Positions 1 through 10,560 of a DNA stretch of 64,000 nucleotides are shown here, in pieces; the stretch's first letter is position 1; each line of letters starts with the position of its first letter. The notes beneath the pieces were generated by a model, which was not told the origin of the DNA, searched no databases, and saw nothing but the letters and a program-made list of their open reading frames with translations. The translations under genes and the position numbers were made by a program. Source of the stretch: Phellopilus nigrolimitatus (taxonomy: Eukaryota > Basidiomycota > Agaricomycetes > Hymenochaetales > Hymenochaetaceae); contig JAJOHG010000110.1 in NCBI GenBank assembly GCA_021029095.1, positions 1 through 64,000 on the forward strand, in the 5' to 3' direction.

Positions 1-1440
1 TTCCTCGCCATCAGCTAGGGGTTCGGCTTTGATCTTGATCTTCTTTGGCTTGGAGAGGCCTGCGCCGTCGGACTTGCGCTTCCGTGATGGACTTAGGTTT
101 CGCGTCGGCCTCGTACTTCGGCTTTCTTGAATGGGGCTTTGACGGCGGTATCGACGCTTCTTCCTCGCGTTCGCGCAGAAGTATGACCACTTCGATGAGT
201 ACACTGAGCCTCGGTCAGGATAAGATTATCATTAGCATATTTATCACGCACCTGTCCCCGATTCAGCCGCACACCTGCGCCTTTCGGCCAATATCTAACG
301 AGCTATCCACGCAGTTCAAACCAAGGTTGAGACCAGCGTGGAATCCGCGGGGAAAGGTAATGACAAACTCGCCAACATAGTGGACGACCTTGTTAAATTT
401 GCATGACGACTGTGCAAGGAGTGTCGGACTCGCCAGGAGGGACTTGTGTCGCAGAAACTGGCGGCATTGCGCGACGTCTCGCGGAAAGAAGCTTCGGAGG
501 GTGTTTTCGAGTTGGACGGAGCGGGCCTGCGGGATTGCATACCAGAACTTGGGCGCACCGAAGCAAATGTAATTGATCGAGAATAAATCCATAGCCTCGA
601 CGTGCCAGACAAACGTCGCGCGCTACATCCCGAAGTACAGATACGGCATGTTGACACCACGAATTTCGTTTGCGCTGACGGATAGAAGACGAGACATCGT
701 CGATGAGAGACCTCCAACGTTCCACGCGGTCGTCTCCTCGGCGGATAGTGAACTAGCTGTGTCGGCGCCATACCATGGTGGCTTCCCCAGCCCACAATTG
801 CGCGGTATCATCGTTCAATAGTTGCACAGAATGCGGGGGTATAATCGGCAGCGGAAGTGTTGCGCGAGCCAGTGTCCTGCTGCGTCGAACGTCTCGTCGA
901 GCTCGGCGCTTCAATAGAGCTGCCTCATGGTCAGCTCGCGTCTACACGCATCGCTTGCGCGGCGCGGGGTCTTCAGGCTCGTCGACATCAGCATCGGCGT
1001 GCTGGGAGTAGGAAGCGGTGTATCTGCATCTGGTACAACCTCCGAGTGGTCGTGCACAGTTACAAGACTCGGTTGATCCTCCCCCTCTTCCCTTATTGCA
1101 ACCCCCTCCACTTCCACATCCACCTCCGTCTCCTCAGCACCTGCGCCGCGCTTGTTTCTCCTTGATGATTCGTCGCGTGCTCTCCTGCAGCCTTAAGCCC
1201 GACCTCGGCGATGGCGGGCACGCGGAACTCGTCCTTAGCGCATATTTCGGCCCACTCCCGAAAGCCGATTGCCTTGCGCTTCTCAATATTCTGCTGACGG
1301 TATAGGCCCGAGCGTCCAAGCATGTGCTGCTCAATGGGAGGGACTTGATGCGTAAGTCGGCGAGTTGAGGACGTATGGAGGGCAGTGCATCGGACCATTG
1401 CCCTGACACTCGACGCGTGTCATGTATCCTTCAGAGTCGG
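1..1440 (-). pseudogene. JmjN/JmjC histone demethylase (KDM4/Rph1-like), decayed and cut by the window edge
   Basis: The family removes methyl groups from histone H3 K9/K36 using Fe(II) and 2-oxoglutarate. Reading leftward from about 1440: the end of a JmjN domain (GYMTRVEC), the linker around IEQHMLGRSGLYRQQ (about 1290-1330), then the JmjC core (PPWYGADTA near 770, WHVEAMDLFSINY near 580-610, FVITFPRGFHAG near 340). The three expected iron ligands (HVE and the H of FHAG) are present. The gene is broken: JmjN has lost the segment after VEC; a frameshift lies near 1340; the Trp codon of the FGMW motif is TAG (about 625); a Cys codon after GRKAQVCG is TGA (about 255); about nine residues after NC are missing; and another frameshift lies near 85. 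A GT-AG intron lies at about 205-250. The lysine-rich tail continues past position 1. The 5' end abuts the shared leader instead of its own promoter. Confidence 0.85.
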
Positions 1441-1444
1441 CAAA

Positions 1445-1700
1445 TTCAGCACTCATCTATGACCTGTTTGCAGATTAGTATACTAAGGGCCTGAAGAAAG
1501 AGAAACAATTTACGGTTAGACAGGGACCGAAGCGAAGTCAAGAAGTCAAGACATCGAGACGAAGACGAAGTCGAAACGAAGACGAAGCTTGAGGCCAAAG
1601 ATCGCCAAGACTTGACGACGCGCGTCATCAAATCAATCACTCCCTTCGGGCTAATCAGCAATCTGATCTGACTGCAAACATTACGACGAACGTCGTAATG
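1445..1700 (-). repeat. shared leader, copy 1 (5'UTR-type intron, joined to the JmjC fragment)
   Basis: On the minus strand this reads as a donor GTAAATTG, a branch-like TACTAAT and an acceptor CAG, followed a few bases later by an ATG that opens into the JmjC reading frame. The neighbouring sequence, rich in GAAGACGAAG, matches other copies at about 6550, 10256, 17300, 37965 and 39640. The copy near 37965 is closest and shares the ACGACGCGCGTC tract. The same leader sits upstream of different gene fragments, so it behaves as a mobile or duplicated promoter/5'UTR block. No function has been demonstrated. Confidence 0.6.
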
Positions 1701-2100
1701 TCAGTGTGCCAGATGATGAATGACCTGCAAAAGCAAGACAAAAAAATCATCAGTTGCGTGCGCTATAACAAGAAAGATAATAGTGGTGGAACACGCACCC
1801 TGGCCGTGCTCGAGCGTATACTCGCTCGCCCTTCGTGCGCGGTGCATCAGCTCGCCTATGTTCGTCTGCGCGTTGACCGCAACCTGCTCGTTCACCGCCG
1901 CCGCGGCGACATGGTAGCGCGACATGCCATTGGCGAGCATCATGCAGAATGGCGTTATTGTCGTGACCTCATTGTTGTACCCCGCGGTCTGCATGGGCGC
2001 CATCCCAGCCGCCCGAAGAGCAGGCCGCGCAGTTCGCCCGCATACCCGAGGTAGTTGAAGTGCATCGCGCGGTCAGCGACGAAGAGCGCGACGAAGCGCG
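1700..2100 (-). pseudogene. xfp: phosphoketolase (XFP) C-terminal fragment
   Basis: Phosphoketolase cleaves xylulose-5-P or fructose-6-P to acetyl phosphate plus a sugar phosphate. The minus strand reads FNYLGYAGELRGLLFGR (about 2000-2060), then a frameshift, then YNNEVTTITPFCMMLANG, SRYHVAAAAV and a short tail ending near 1700. These correspond to the last domain of the enzyme (Y.EEGTTTTPF and the following SR[YF]H helix are family landmarks). Only about the last 110-130 residues are present. It is joined head-to-tail to the C-terminal part of KIN1 copy 1, so the pair forms a chimera. The same KIN1-XFP junction occurs near 15,700, so it predates the duplication. Confidence 0.7.
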
Positions 2101-2689
2101 CACGCGCAGCAGAGGTACCCTGGAGCCTGGCGGCGGCGCTCCCAGACCTGGACAGCGCGCGCATATGCGTCGCTCTTGCGGACGTCAACAAGTTTGCGCT
2201 CGATCTCATCCTCGGAGCCGAGCTCGAAACCGGACATGCCCCAGATAACCTGGCGGTCGAGCTTTCTGCGAGCAGGGGCTCGCGATGGAGCGTATCCGGG
2301 TGTGATTTGTGCCCGTGGATCATCCAAGGATGCGAGCGGATATCTCAGCGAGGGTGGCGCGCGCGGATGGGTTGACGACGAGCACGCGTGTGAGTAGGTG
2401 CTTGCATTCTGTCAGGAGACGAAAGACAAATTAGCTAAGATAACGATGTCTTCTTAGATGGATCACACCTGCGCTGAGCTGGTCTGGATACTCGATGAGA
2501 CCGCGTTCGATGTTCGCATGGAGCGCGAGCATGCTCTGGTTGCCAAATGGCATTTTGCCACAAACGAGCACGAAGAGCACGACACCGAAGCTCCGGATGT
2601 CGACCTGGGAGCCGGTGAAGACCTTGGTATTGCGCAGCTCGGGAACGGTGAATTATAGAGATCCGCAGAAGGCGGAGAGATGGGCGACA
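2100..2689 (-). pseudogene. KIN1: KIN1-type Ser/Thr kinase copy 1, 3' half
   Basis: KIN1 is the fungal MARK/PAR-1-related kinase of polarity and cell-surface signalling. This piece encodes the end of the kinase domain and the region after it: LDRQVIWGMSGFE and [14 protein letters not shown] (about 2140-2270). The APE-side kinase part lies near 2600-2680, matching [15 protein letters not shown] in the other copies. It runs into a phosphoketolase fragment at about 2100. Toward its 5' side it is interrupted at about 2689 by a 2.87-kb insertion; the remaining 5' half resumes at 5556. The reading frame is broken in several places. Confidence 0.75.
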
Positions 2690-2759
2690 CGCAGGAGACG
2701 ACGGCGATGATGACGATGACGACGACGACGTACCGCCGCTGCCAGATCTACCCTGATCC

Positions 2760-4519
2760 GTGCCAGCCACAGAATCACTACCAGCAGCGCACCGCAGAAT
2801 GATCAGGCGCGTCAGGCGTTTCGCACATGCACCCGCGCCCCGAAAACGCGCAGTCCTCGTCGCGCCCGGAGACGCACTCCAGCTTAACCTGTCCCAGAGA
2901 GATATTCCAGACGTGACCTCCATTACGTTGCCTACTGGTGTGCCGGATACCCAACCGTCGTCTACGTCCGACAACGTGGCGGGCGGAAGTGCTGCTGCAG
3001 CGGAAAATGCCAGAAACACGCAGAAGGCGCAGCCCAATCCCAAGACGACGAGCGCGCCGAAGGGACAGGCCACACATCAGGCGCCGCCGTCGAAGACGAC
3101 CGCAGGCGGGTCGGATTCGGATTGCACGCCATCGCCATCGAAGAGCATGCCTCCTAGTGCCAGTAAGTCTCCCTTTCTATGCGCATTTTCATCTGAACGT
3201 ACTTCTCGAAAATCACAGCGTGGACGACATGCAATTACGTCACTAAGGACGGGCAGCTCAACCCAGACGTGCGCCTCCTGAATGGCGTGATTGCCATCGT
3301 CGATGTCACGCAGTCCGTGCTGTGGAATGTGGTTGCGTCCGTGCTCGCCGGTACTTCCGACACCGCGCAGACCGCCGTGCAGTTCATGCAGGACTTCTTC
3401 CTCGACGACAAAACGGGAATGCATCCGCGGGTCGCATATGGGCAGGTCATCCGTGGCCCAGGTCAACAGGTCGGTGAATTTCTCGGTGTGATCGATCTCC
3501 GCGGGATGGTCAAGATCGCGAACGCCATCCAAATCATGCGTGCGGCGGGCACGTCCGCATGGACGAGCACACTTGACGCGCAGATGGTCGCATGGACTCA
3601 GCAGTACGTGAAGTGGCTCCAGTCGAGCTCTATCGGCCAAACGGCGCTTTCCGCACCAAAGTGGGTTCTCTGTTCGCTCCTTCTCTTAGCTTTTGGTTTC
3701 CTAACGGATTTTTTGTACTCCAGCAATCATGGCTCGTTTGCCACGAACCAGCTCGCGGCGATGAACATCCTCGACCAGAACCATGATGACGCAGCAGCCG
3801 CGCTCAACGCGTATTTCAAGAAGCAGTTCCAGGACCAGATTGCAGCGTCAGGAGAGCAACCCTTCGAAGCCGTCCGCACGCGGCCGTACCACTACCGCTG
3901 CTTCAATCTGGAAGCCATGATAGTGAGTCTATTTACTCCATATATTGGGCTTATCCTTGCTTAGCGCGCTCGGCCCCAGACAAACGCTAAGCTTGGAGAC
4001 CAGCTTGGGTTGAACTTTTGGACGGCCAAATCAAAGCACGGCGCGACAATCAAGGACGCGCTTGACTTCACGTTACGACAGAATCCAGGCAAGGAGGATG
4101 TATCGGACATCTTCCCGCATGTCGCGGCCATTGCAGCAGCGTACGGCGACGCAGACGGGAAGTACGCGGCGTTCCTGAAACGCGCGGACGATAGCTACCT
4201 GACCGCGTCGTACTATTATTACGACCAGGCCGCGGCGCTGACGCAGGCACCGAGTACGGGCCCTAAGGCGAAGGGGAAGAGCGTGCAAAGTGAGAACGAA
4301 GATAGAGAGCAGCAGAGACTGGGGCAGGATAAGGTCACCGACAGCCTGGCGCCGACGCCGACCAACTCGGGCTTGCCGTTCGCGACACCTACGATCCCCT
4401 GGGCGTGCCCCGCGGCGTTTGCGACAACGACACAGGTGCAGCTGGATGATAGTGTATACGTGACGTGCGACGAGCTGAAGCACCTCTACGGATATACGGA
4501 CAAGGCCAAGAACGTGTAA
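2760..4519 (+). CDS. alginate-lyase-domain secreted protein, 5'-truncated
   Basis: Fungal members of this (alpha/alpha)6-fold polysaccharide lyase superfamily are extracellular. Four exons join in frame: 2760-3162, 3219-3660, 3724-3922, 3980-4519, giving 527 aa from the first in-frame ATG. All introns are GT-AG and 56-63 bp. Exon 1 encodes a Ser/Thr/Pro-rich linker. The lyase core follows with DGQLNPDVRLLNG, GQVIRGPGQQVG, NNHGSFATNQ (created by the splice at 3660/3724) and EQPFEAVRTRPYHY, the usual active-site neighbourhood. Upstream at about 2700-2755 a run of GAC/GAT codons reads as poly-Asp before a stop. Related proteins carry an acidic stretch there, so the signal peptide and N-terminal part are missing. 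The body is intact, but without signal or promoter it is probably a pseudogene. Confidence 0.7.
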
Positions 4520-4596
4520 AGAGCAGTTCCTTGAGAAAGGTTGAATAATGGAAAATACATGGAGTGATATGATATAAGACATACTGAGAATAAAAT

Positions 4597-5515
4597 TCAA
4601 CGGACGAACAGCTTTTTTCCTCTGACAGGCCTCGCCGCGCCGACACGCCCTGCCTCGTCCTGGTACTCGCGATAAGCCTCGCGCAAGTGGTCTGGCGACA
4701 ATGGTCCGGACTCTCCCCTGCTTTGCTGCACCCTGCGCGCCTTCTCGACGATCTCACCAACGAAGACCTTCCCGAACCCGGCAACGACTTGCGCAACGGG
4801 GGTGGATACTTGCTGCCCGAGTGTCTGCTGGATAACCTGTTTCAAAGCGGACCTGTACATGAGCGAAATTGTAACAGAATAACATAGCGCAAACTAGTAC
4901 TGACTCGTCGCACCGCCTGCTTCGGTAACGTGTTCCGCCTGTATGCCTCGTACCGATCATACTGCTCAGCAGAGAAGTTATCCATCAACACCCTGCCCGC
5001 CAACATTCAGCTTGAAGATGAATAGCAGCGAGAAGTGGCACACACTTCAGGTTATCTTTGGACTGGCTCTGCCAGGGCAATTGTGCAGAGTAGTCATCGT
5101 CTGCCATGTCTGGCAACAGGTCCTCCTCACCCTCCCCGTCATCATCTGCACCCGCACCAGTAGCAGCCTGGCCCGCGGCACCTGCCCCAGTGCGGCTAGA
5201 CCCCGAGGGTACGGGCCTCTCCGGGACAACGGCGGGCTCGCCAGTTCCTCCCGCGGCCACGCTCACCTTGCCTACAGACGATGCGTCGGGGGCGGACGTC
5301 TGGATGGGTGTCGCCCACTGAATGGTCGACCCAGAACTGGCTTGCAGGTCGGGCGAAGCGGCAGATGGCGCGATGCTCGCTCCCCGGGACTTGCGGCCTT
5401 TTTTCGTGCCCGCCGCTTTACTGCGTGCCCCGCCTCCACCGAGCGAGGGCGTCGATGGTCCGGATGACGGGGCGGGGAACGTGCTCATTGGGCTTTGCTC
5501 GAAAGGCGAACTCAT
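4597..5515 (-). CDS. TAF11: TFIID subunit TAF11 (265 aa)
   Basis: TAF11 pairs with TAF13 through histone folds in TFIID and contacts TFIIA/TBP. Exons at 5046-5515, 4905-4992 and 4597-4836 (introns 53 and 68 bp, GT-AG) join without a stop into 265 aa. Residues 1-140 are low-complexity Ser/Ala/Gly with an acidic DDDGEGEED patch. The conserved C-terminal domain follows: YSAQLPWQSQSKDNLK, LMDNFSAEQYDRYEAY, LPKQAVRRVIQQTLG and a terminal basic RGKKLFVR. Length and domain order match fungal TAF11, so this is the only housekeeping copy in the mosaic that looks complete. It converges on the lyase gene with an 80-bp gap. The cassette edge leaves only about 40 bp 5' of the ATG, so it has probably lost its own promoter. 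Whether it is expressed is unknown. Confidence 0.85.
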
Positions 5516-5555
5516 TATGGTTGACGGTAAGCAAGTGGTTGAGTACGCAGATCTG

Positions 5556-6560
5556 AAGGGCTGTTGAGGTTGGAAAGATCAAAGTCGATGATCTTGATGT
5601 TGCCCGTTTGGGAGATGAGGATTTTCTAGATCTTGAGGTCGCGGTGGACCACATCGTTGCGGTGGCAGTAGTCGAGCGCGGGAGAACGGGCAACGCGCTC
5701 GCGAAGACAGCCGTGGCTGATGATGTGGTCGAGAATCTGCCCGCCGTTGACATACTCTATCACCATGTAGTAGTAGTTCGTGTGCACGAGGAGTTCCCGC
5801 ATGCTGAAGATATACGAGTGGTGTAGTAGCATCGACAGCGCCGCCTCCCGCATCGTGCGGGTCTCCTTTGATGCCTCCTTCGACGCTTCATTCGCCGCCA
5901 CCACCGCTGTCGCCGCGATACCATTCATCGCTGAGCTTGCGACGTTGGCCCCGGGAGAATCTTGATCGCGAGCTGCGCACGCAGCGGGTGGTATTGATAA
6001 ACCTATATCAAATCGTCAGTGTGCAGATCGAACTGCTAACGCTGCTACGCACCTTCTCATCGGTGAGATTGTGATACGCCAGTTTGATTTTGTCCACGCC
6101 GCCCGCGCCGAGTGTTTTTCTGAGTGTGTAATCTCCCAGCACGCGATTTGAACTGAGTGGCTTCTGAGTACGGATGCTCGTGCTCGACTCGAGCGGCACC
6201 TGCGCGGCCGCGGGCGCATGCGTCTCGCAACCACCGCCGCCGGCAGGGACGTACTGCAGGGGAGCCATCGGCATTGATATTGGTCGTGGCCGTGCGCCAT
6301 TCACGGATGGCTGGCGCACGGTAGGGAGTGCACGCGTTCGAGGCGCTGAAGCGGTCGTTAGTATCGCGCTCACGTTCAGACGTTTTCACTACGTACATAG
6401 GTCCTTGTTCTATCTAATCCTCTCTCTCCAACTCCTCCAAGTACGTGGGCTCGCCAGCGTGAGACGGTCTCGATCGGCCAACGCGAAAAAGTCAAGCTGC
6501 TGCTGTCGTTGTTGCTGTTGTTGCTGCTGCTGTTGCTGCTGCATGACCTCGCGCTACATA
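5556..6560 (-). pseudogene. KIN1: KIN1-type kinase copy 1, 5' half
   Basis: Reading leftward: a CAG-rich start region near 6500-6545, the Pro/Ala-rich N-terminus (NGARPRPISMPMAP near 6280), the glycine loop GDYTLRKTLGAGGVDK (about 6110-6150, with the loop altered to GAGGVDK), an intron of about 90 bp, then LAIKIL with the ATP-binding Lys kept, [26 protein letters not shown] and VVHRDLKI. The metal-binding DFG reads DFD (about 5590). The gene is split from its 3' half by the 2690-5555 insertion. Both the insertion and the DFG loss make an active kinase implausible. Confidence 0.8.
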
Positions 6561-6880
6561 GATGGTTTACAGATTAGTACACTAAAGACATGAAGAAAAA
6601 GGATCAGCTTACCTTTAAACAGCGGTACATGGAGCGTAGTCGAAAGGTCGAGAGGTCGAGACGAAGACAAAGACGAAGACGAAATTAGAAGATCGACATG
6701 ATGAGGACAGCGCGCATCGCTGTCCTCGGGCTGTGCCGGACAGCGATCAAGACGACTTCGGCGACGATCATCTCATCTGCGTGCCAGGTTCGACAAACAG
6801 AAACAACACAGCGCAAGGTTAGTACAGATTTCTATTCTAATATACAAAAATGTCTCTAATTTTCATTTTCAGGCTCTTTT
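6500..6880. repeat. CAG tract and shared leader, copy 2
   Basis: A (CTG/TTG)n run at about 6500-6543 is read as poly-Gln codons on the minus strand just after a KIN1 start. It is followed at 6550-6640 by the leader intron (TACTAAT-like branch, GTAAGC donor). On the plus side, 6690-6830 carries the conserved GACGAGGACGACGCGCAT/CCTCGGGCTGTGCCGGACAGC block ending at an exon-like edge (GCGCAAG followed by GTTAGT). This suggests a divergent promoter region between the KIN1 and NAA25 directions. Confidence 0.55.
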
Positions 6881-6884
6881 GCGC

Positions 6885-7780
6885 TCAGCATGGCGGTGCG
6901 GCAACGGCTCAGTATATCTCCTACAGCCTCTATAAGGCCTTGAGCGCCGCCAGCACCAACTGCTTCATCTACAGGGACATCCTTTGCGCTACGCACCATG
7001 GTTATGACCCCACCATGTCCTTCATCACGCGCGTCATCCTGCAGAAGCTTTCCCACCGCCTCCTCGGCACTGTCACGGTTACCCCACACGCAACGCCGAC
7101 TGCCTGCAGATACACATCAGTGTGCTCACTGCGCTCAGCATGAATGACGAAGCCGCGCGCTACTCGACTCGGGGGAGGGACGCGCTATCGCGAAGACGAG
7201 CCTCGTCGTGGATGAACTGCGCCGTGACCTTGTCCGTGCACGGGGCAACCTTGCGGCCGAAGGAGAGAGCGCGCGCGCGCGAAGCTTGTCAAGGAAAAGT
7301 GAGTGCGAAAAAGACTTTTCGAGTTATGTTCTCTGGGAAAAAAGGACATTAGTGACACGCTCGTTTTCGGTTAGGGTGGATTATAAAGTGATCGCAACTG
7401 GCTCGAGTTCTTGGCCGTGCCCGACGCGACATTTGCAGCCGGCAGTCGCGAACAAGGTGCGGAACGTACGCGGCTTGTTCCACCAGCTCACTGATGCGGA
7501 CGGACGGCGCAATCATGGTGTTCTGCTCGCGCTCCTGGATCTTGAGAAGCGCGCGTGCGAGAACGGGTTCGGATCTGACTTTGGTGAGCGTGTCTGGTTC
7601 CTAATGTTTTCTCTTTCCGAGAGCTGACGGTTCCGCTATTCTTATTTTCCAAAATCGAGCAGAACCACAGGACGGTCTTCTGAGTCTCATCAAACTAGGT
7701 AGCGCTGTCGGTAGTGTCTGCTTCAGCACCAGCGTCGCGCGGCCTTCCTATGGGAAACTATGTCGGCGCTTGCTCTAGCA
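6885..7780 (+). pseudogene. NAA25: NAA25 (NatB auxiliary subunit) fragment, copy 1
   Basis: NAA25/Mdm20 is the non-catalytic TPR-type subunit of the NatB N-terminal acetyltransferase. Matching this copy to copies 2 and 3 gives the 'ratchet' exon (LDSEEGR-like region, here out of frame near 7150-7280), an intron beginning GTGAGTGCG at about 7300, and an exon at 7390-7585 ending LLALLDLEKRACENGF. Beyond 7660 there is only a short remnant (LSLIKLGSA) before samB sequence begins. Several frame breaks and a missing C-terminal half make it non-functional. Confidence 0.65.
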
Positions 7781-8089
7781 AGCACTCGCAACTTCTGCTT
7801 TCCCGCACAAATATAAAATGTTGTTAAAGTGTTGTATATGTAGACGTGTAAACTATGATGTGGAATGTATAGATGCGTGCTAGAAATTATTAGGAAAAAA
7901 GCAGCAGAGACCAGAAGGGCGCAAACTCAATGATGGGTTGGACGACAGATTGAGGTATGGAGAGACAAACAAGAATAAGGATGAAAGGAGAGGATAGGAG
8001 ACAAAGCAAGTAAGTATCCTAGTCGACCGAATATAGCGATAGTCATAGAGAGGCAATAGATAAGGCACTCGCGGCATCCGCGGTTGCAT

Positions 8090-9931
8090 CTTTCACCCCA
8101 GTGCCATGTCGTCTTCACCCGCATCAGCACCCAAACTCGAACCCACAGCCGAAGCATCTCGCATCGCACGCAACGGCGACGTGCGCGCACGCACCCGACG
8201 ATCGCGCACCTCCAGCCCCAGCGCCTGGATTCGATTCGGCAGCGCCCGCTCCCCTGCCCACATCCGCTATACCACCCGCCTACGCTCGAACGTCTCGATA
8301 TCCGCACTGAGCGCCGCAACTTACCTCGCCCCGTCGTCCACCAGTGCTTCCGCCTCAGACATCCCATCCGCCGACAGCAAGCTAGAGATGGTTGCCTGCT
8401 CCTCCGCCGAGAACACGTTCAGGCCCGGGTTGGTGGGAGGGGAGGCACTCTGGTGCAGGCACTGTTGGGCGTGGAACCGCATGATTCACTGGGATGGTGT
8501 GTTGTCATTATCGAAGACGGCCCTGCGACCGCTCCTGCTGCGCGCCGCCACATGCTAATAGGAATTGACATGTTCGTTGCTGGCGAACCGCCGAGAGTGC
8601 TTCCCGGGCCAAAGAACGAGGTTACAGGGTTTGCGGGCGCGGTCGTATTTGAGTTGACGCTGGGCAAACCCGCAACGCGAGAATGCCATGCCCGCTTGCT
8701 CCTCGCGGCCTTGCGAACTCTGAAGCAGTCTGTTTTCGAAAGCAAAAATGAGACACTGAGATTTCAAAGGAGAACTGACTGAATATATGTTAACTCACCG
8801 TTGTACCATTGTTCCGAGCAACTGAGAAGCGTACGACAAGTCACATGCCCGCAAGAGCGGCAACAGCTGCAAATGCAAATCGCTGGCACTCTAATCCGGC
8901 CCAACCGACGCTCCACCCTGTCATGCGCGACCGCGACCGTCGACAATGTGCGCCCTCCCGACCCGCCTCCACTTCCAGCACCGACACCGGCCACCGCACC
9001 TTCCGCGCTGTCGTTGTCGCTTTCAGCATTTTGACCCTGTCCGAATCTGACCCGCATTCGCGCCGTCCGCGCCGACTGGCATCGCGACAGGCATTGGCGG
9101 GTGTGCACGCGCGTGCATGGGTAAGCTATCCAGGACAGCACGCGGCATGAGCTCTTCTCGCCCGTGCGCGTGGCCGTGGTGATGGTGCTCGCGCATCATG
9201 TTGCGGGTATTGGGGGTTAGGGTGTTCGCGCGTGCGCGGCATCGATTGCGCCGAGCGCGCCAGGCAGGGCGCCCATCGCCAAGTCATCGTTGACGTTTTG
9301 GTCGAGCGCCACGATCGCATCAGACACACCGTCGTCCGCGGCGTTCGCGCGAATTGCCTCTCGCGATCGCACTCGGGCTACAGCGAAACCTTTCAAAGCA
9401 AGCCAAGCCTCGAGAACGCAGCCGACGACCTCCAGCGTGCCCGCCTGCAGGACGCGGCTCTGAATGGGCTCCGATCCCTGTAGGCCGATTTTGACTACGC
9501 TTTGAAGTGCGAGTGAAAAACGGCATGCGGCGTGCCGGTCAAAGGATTTGGGGTTGAGAGTCGGAGTGGGCGACGGGCGGGGAAGTCCAGGGGGCGAGAG
9601 GTCGTAGATGGCGGAGGGGTTCTCTGGCGGCGGTGGGGAGGGACAAAAATCACGTAGGAGCCGGACAAAGCGCTCCAGGCCGCCGTCGCAGGTGAGGATC
9701 TCCCGGATGCGCGGCGAGGTCGAAGTGAGATACGTGAGGTGGGTAAGTGAATTGAGCAACGGGAGCGGAGACGTGGTGTCAAGCGCTGTAATCGAATTTC
9801 TCGGTCAGCGTCGAGCATGGCGGCGGCGGCAATGGACACGACTGAGACTCACCTCTCCTATCGTACAATTGGGACGTGATGCACACGCAGGCTCTGTTCT
9901 GCGCTGGGAACGAGAAGTTCGACTCGCGCAT
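8090..9931 (-). pseudogene. samB: samB/MUB1-type MYND protein, copy A, with the MYND region deleted
   Basis: samB/MUB1 is a MYND-finger protein; yeast Mub1 works with the Ubr2 ubiquitin ligase. The 5' part is clean: exon 1 at 9853-9931 (starts MRESNFSFPAQN), a 66-bp intron, exon 2 from 9785 with SPLPLLNSLTHLTYL, TCDGGLERFVRLLRDF, RFSLALQSVV and LEVVGCVLEAW. It then meets a stop at 9217. Downstream, MPVAMPVGADGA (about 9080) is joined directly to the post-finger segment (TARKVRWPVSVLE), so the RKEDVLLSLQLL region and the whole MYND finger are missing. The C-terminal exon (NPVTSFFG and SAEEQATISS near 8410-8660) follows another intron and ends near 8100. Copy B has the same deletion point. Confidence 0.75.
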
Positions 9932-9939
9932 AGTGGATT

Positions 9940-10560
9940 CAGAGGGATTCGAGCTGTGCTTTCAGCCGTTGAAAGGCTACTGCACGATGTAGCCGACGTT
10001 GTCGCTGTTGCTGTCGTGGGCAATGGGTGGGCCGATCGTCCAACTCGTAGTCTGATTGTGGCGAGAGCGTCGCCAGTCGTCTGCGTCTAAAGGCATGTAC
10101 TCGTATTCCCTCGTCCGAGTAGAACGTCGTCGCAGTCGCAGATAAGCGGAGAGTCGTTGTGAGGGTTGCCAGCAGCGACAGGTTAGGTTGGGGCGAAGTT
10201 GCTGCTGTTGCTGCTGCTGTTGCCGAGGCATGATCTCGCACCTAGACAAGTCAACAAATTAGTACGCTAAGGGCTTGAAGAAAGAGAACCAACTTACGAA
10301 TAGACAGCGACACGCGCCGAGAGGTCGAGAGACGAAGACGAAGCACGAAGATCGACATGACGAGGACGACGCGCATGGCTGTCCTCGGGCTGTGCCGGAC
10401 AGCGATCAATTCGACTTCGGCGATGATCGTCTTCGTGTCAGCGTGCCAGGTCCGACAAGCAGAAACAAGACAGCGCAAGGTTAGTTCAGATTTCTACTCT
10501 ATTATGCAATAGAGTCTCTAACTTTCATTTTCTGGCTTTTTTGCGCTCAGCGCCGCGGCG
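9940..10560. repeat. shared leader, copy 3, upstream of samB copy A
   Basis: Minus-strand reading from 10,320: donor GTAAGTTGG, branch TACTAATTTG, acceptor CTAG, then a start codon followed by PRQQQQQQQQ (about 10,200-10,235), and after about 250 bp the samB start at 9931. The leader therefore sits upstream of samB here, whereas copies 2, 4 and 6 sit upstream of KIN1. The plus-strand face (10,340-10,484) keeps an open exon DEDDAHGCPRAVPDS ending at a GT donor, pointing into NAA25 copy 2. Confidence 0.55.

Larger units (their letters stand above)
2690..5555. other. inserted gene cassette splitting KIN1 copy 1 (lyase fragment plus TAF11)
   Basis: In KIN1 copy 2 (about 16,265) the sequence runs GATGGGCGACA then AGGCTGT without interruption. 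In copy 1 the same bases flank 2.87 kb of unrelated DNA. The insert holds two convergent gene pieces with their introns: a 5'-truncated alginate-lyase-like gene on the plus strand and TAF11 on the minus strand. Terminal inverted repeats or a target-site duplication were not evident. Intron retention argues against a retrocopy. The right edge lies only about 40 bp upstream of the TAF11 start codon. Confidence 0.7.

Noticed and set aside
2690..5555. Cassette as a retrotransposed gene pair
   Set aside because: Both genes keep introns with GT-AG ends and lie on opposite strands, and no poly-A tail or target duplication is visible.
8101..8780. Plus-strand open frames over 8.1-8.8 kb as genes
   Set aside because: They mirror the samB C-terminal exon on the minus strand, and homologous regions at 19.1 and 41.1 kb do not keep these plus-strand frames.
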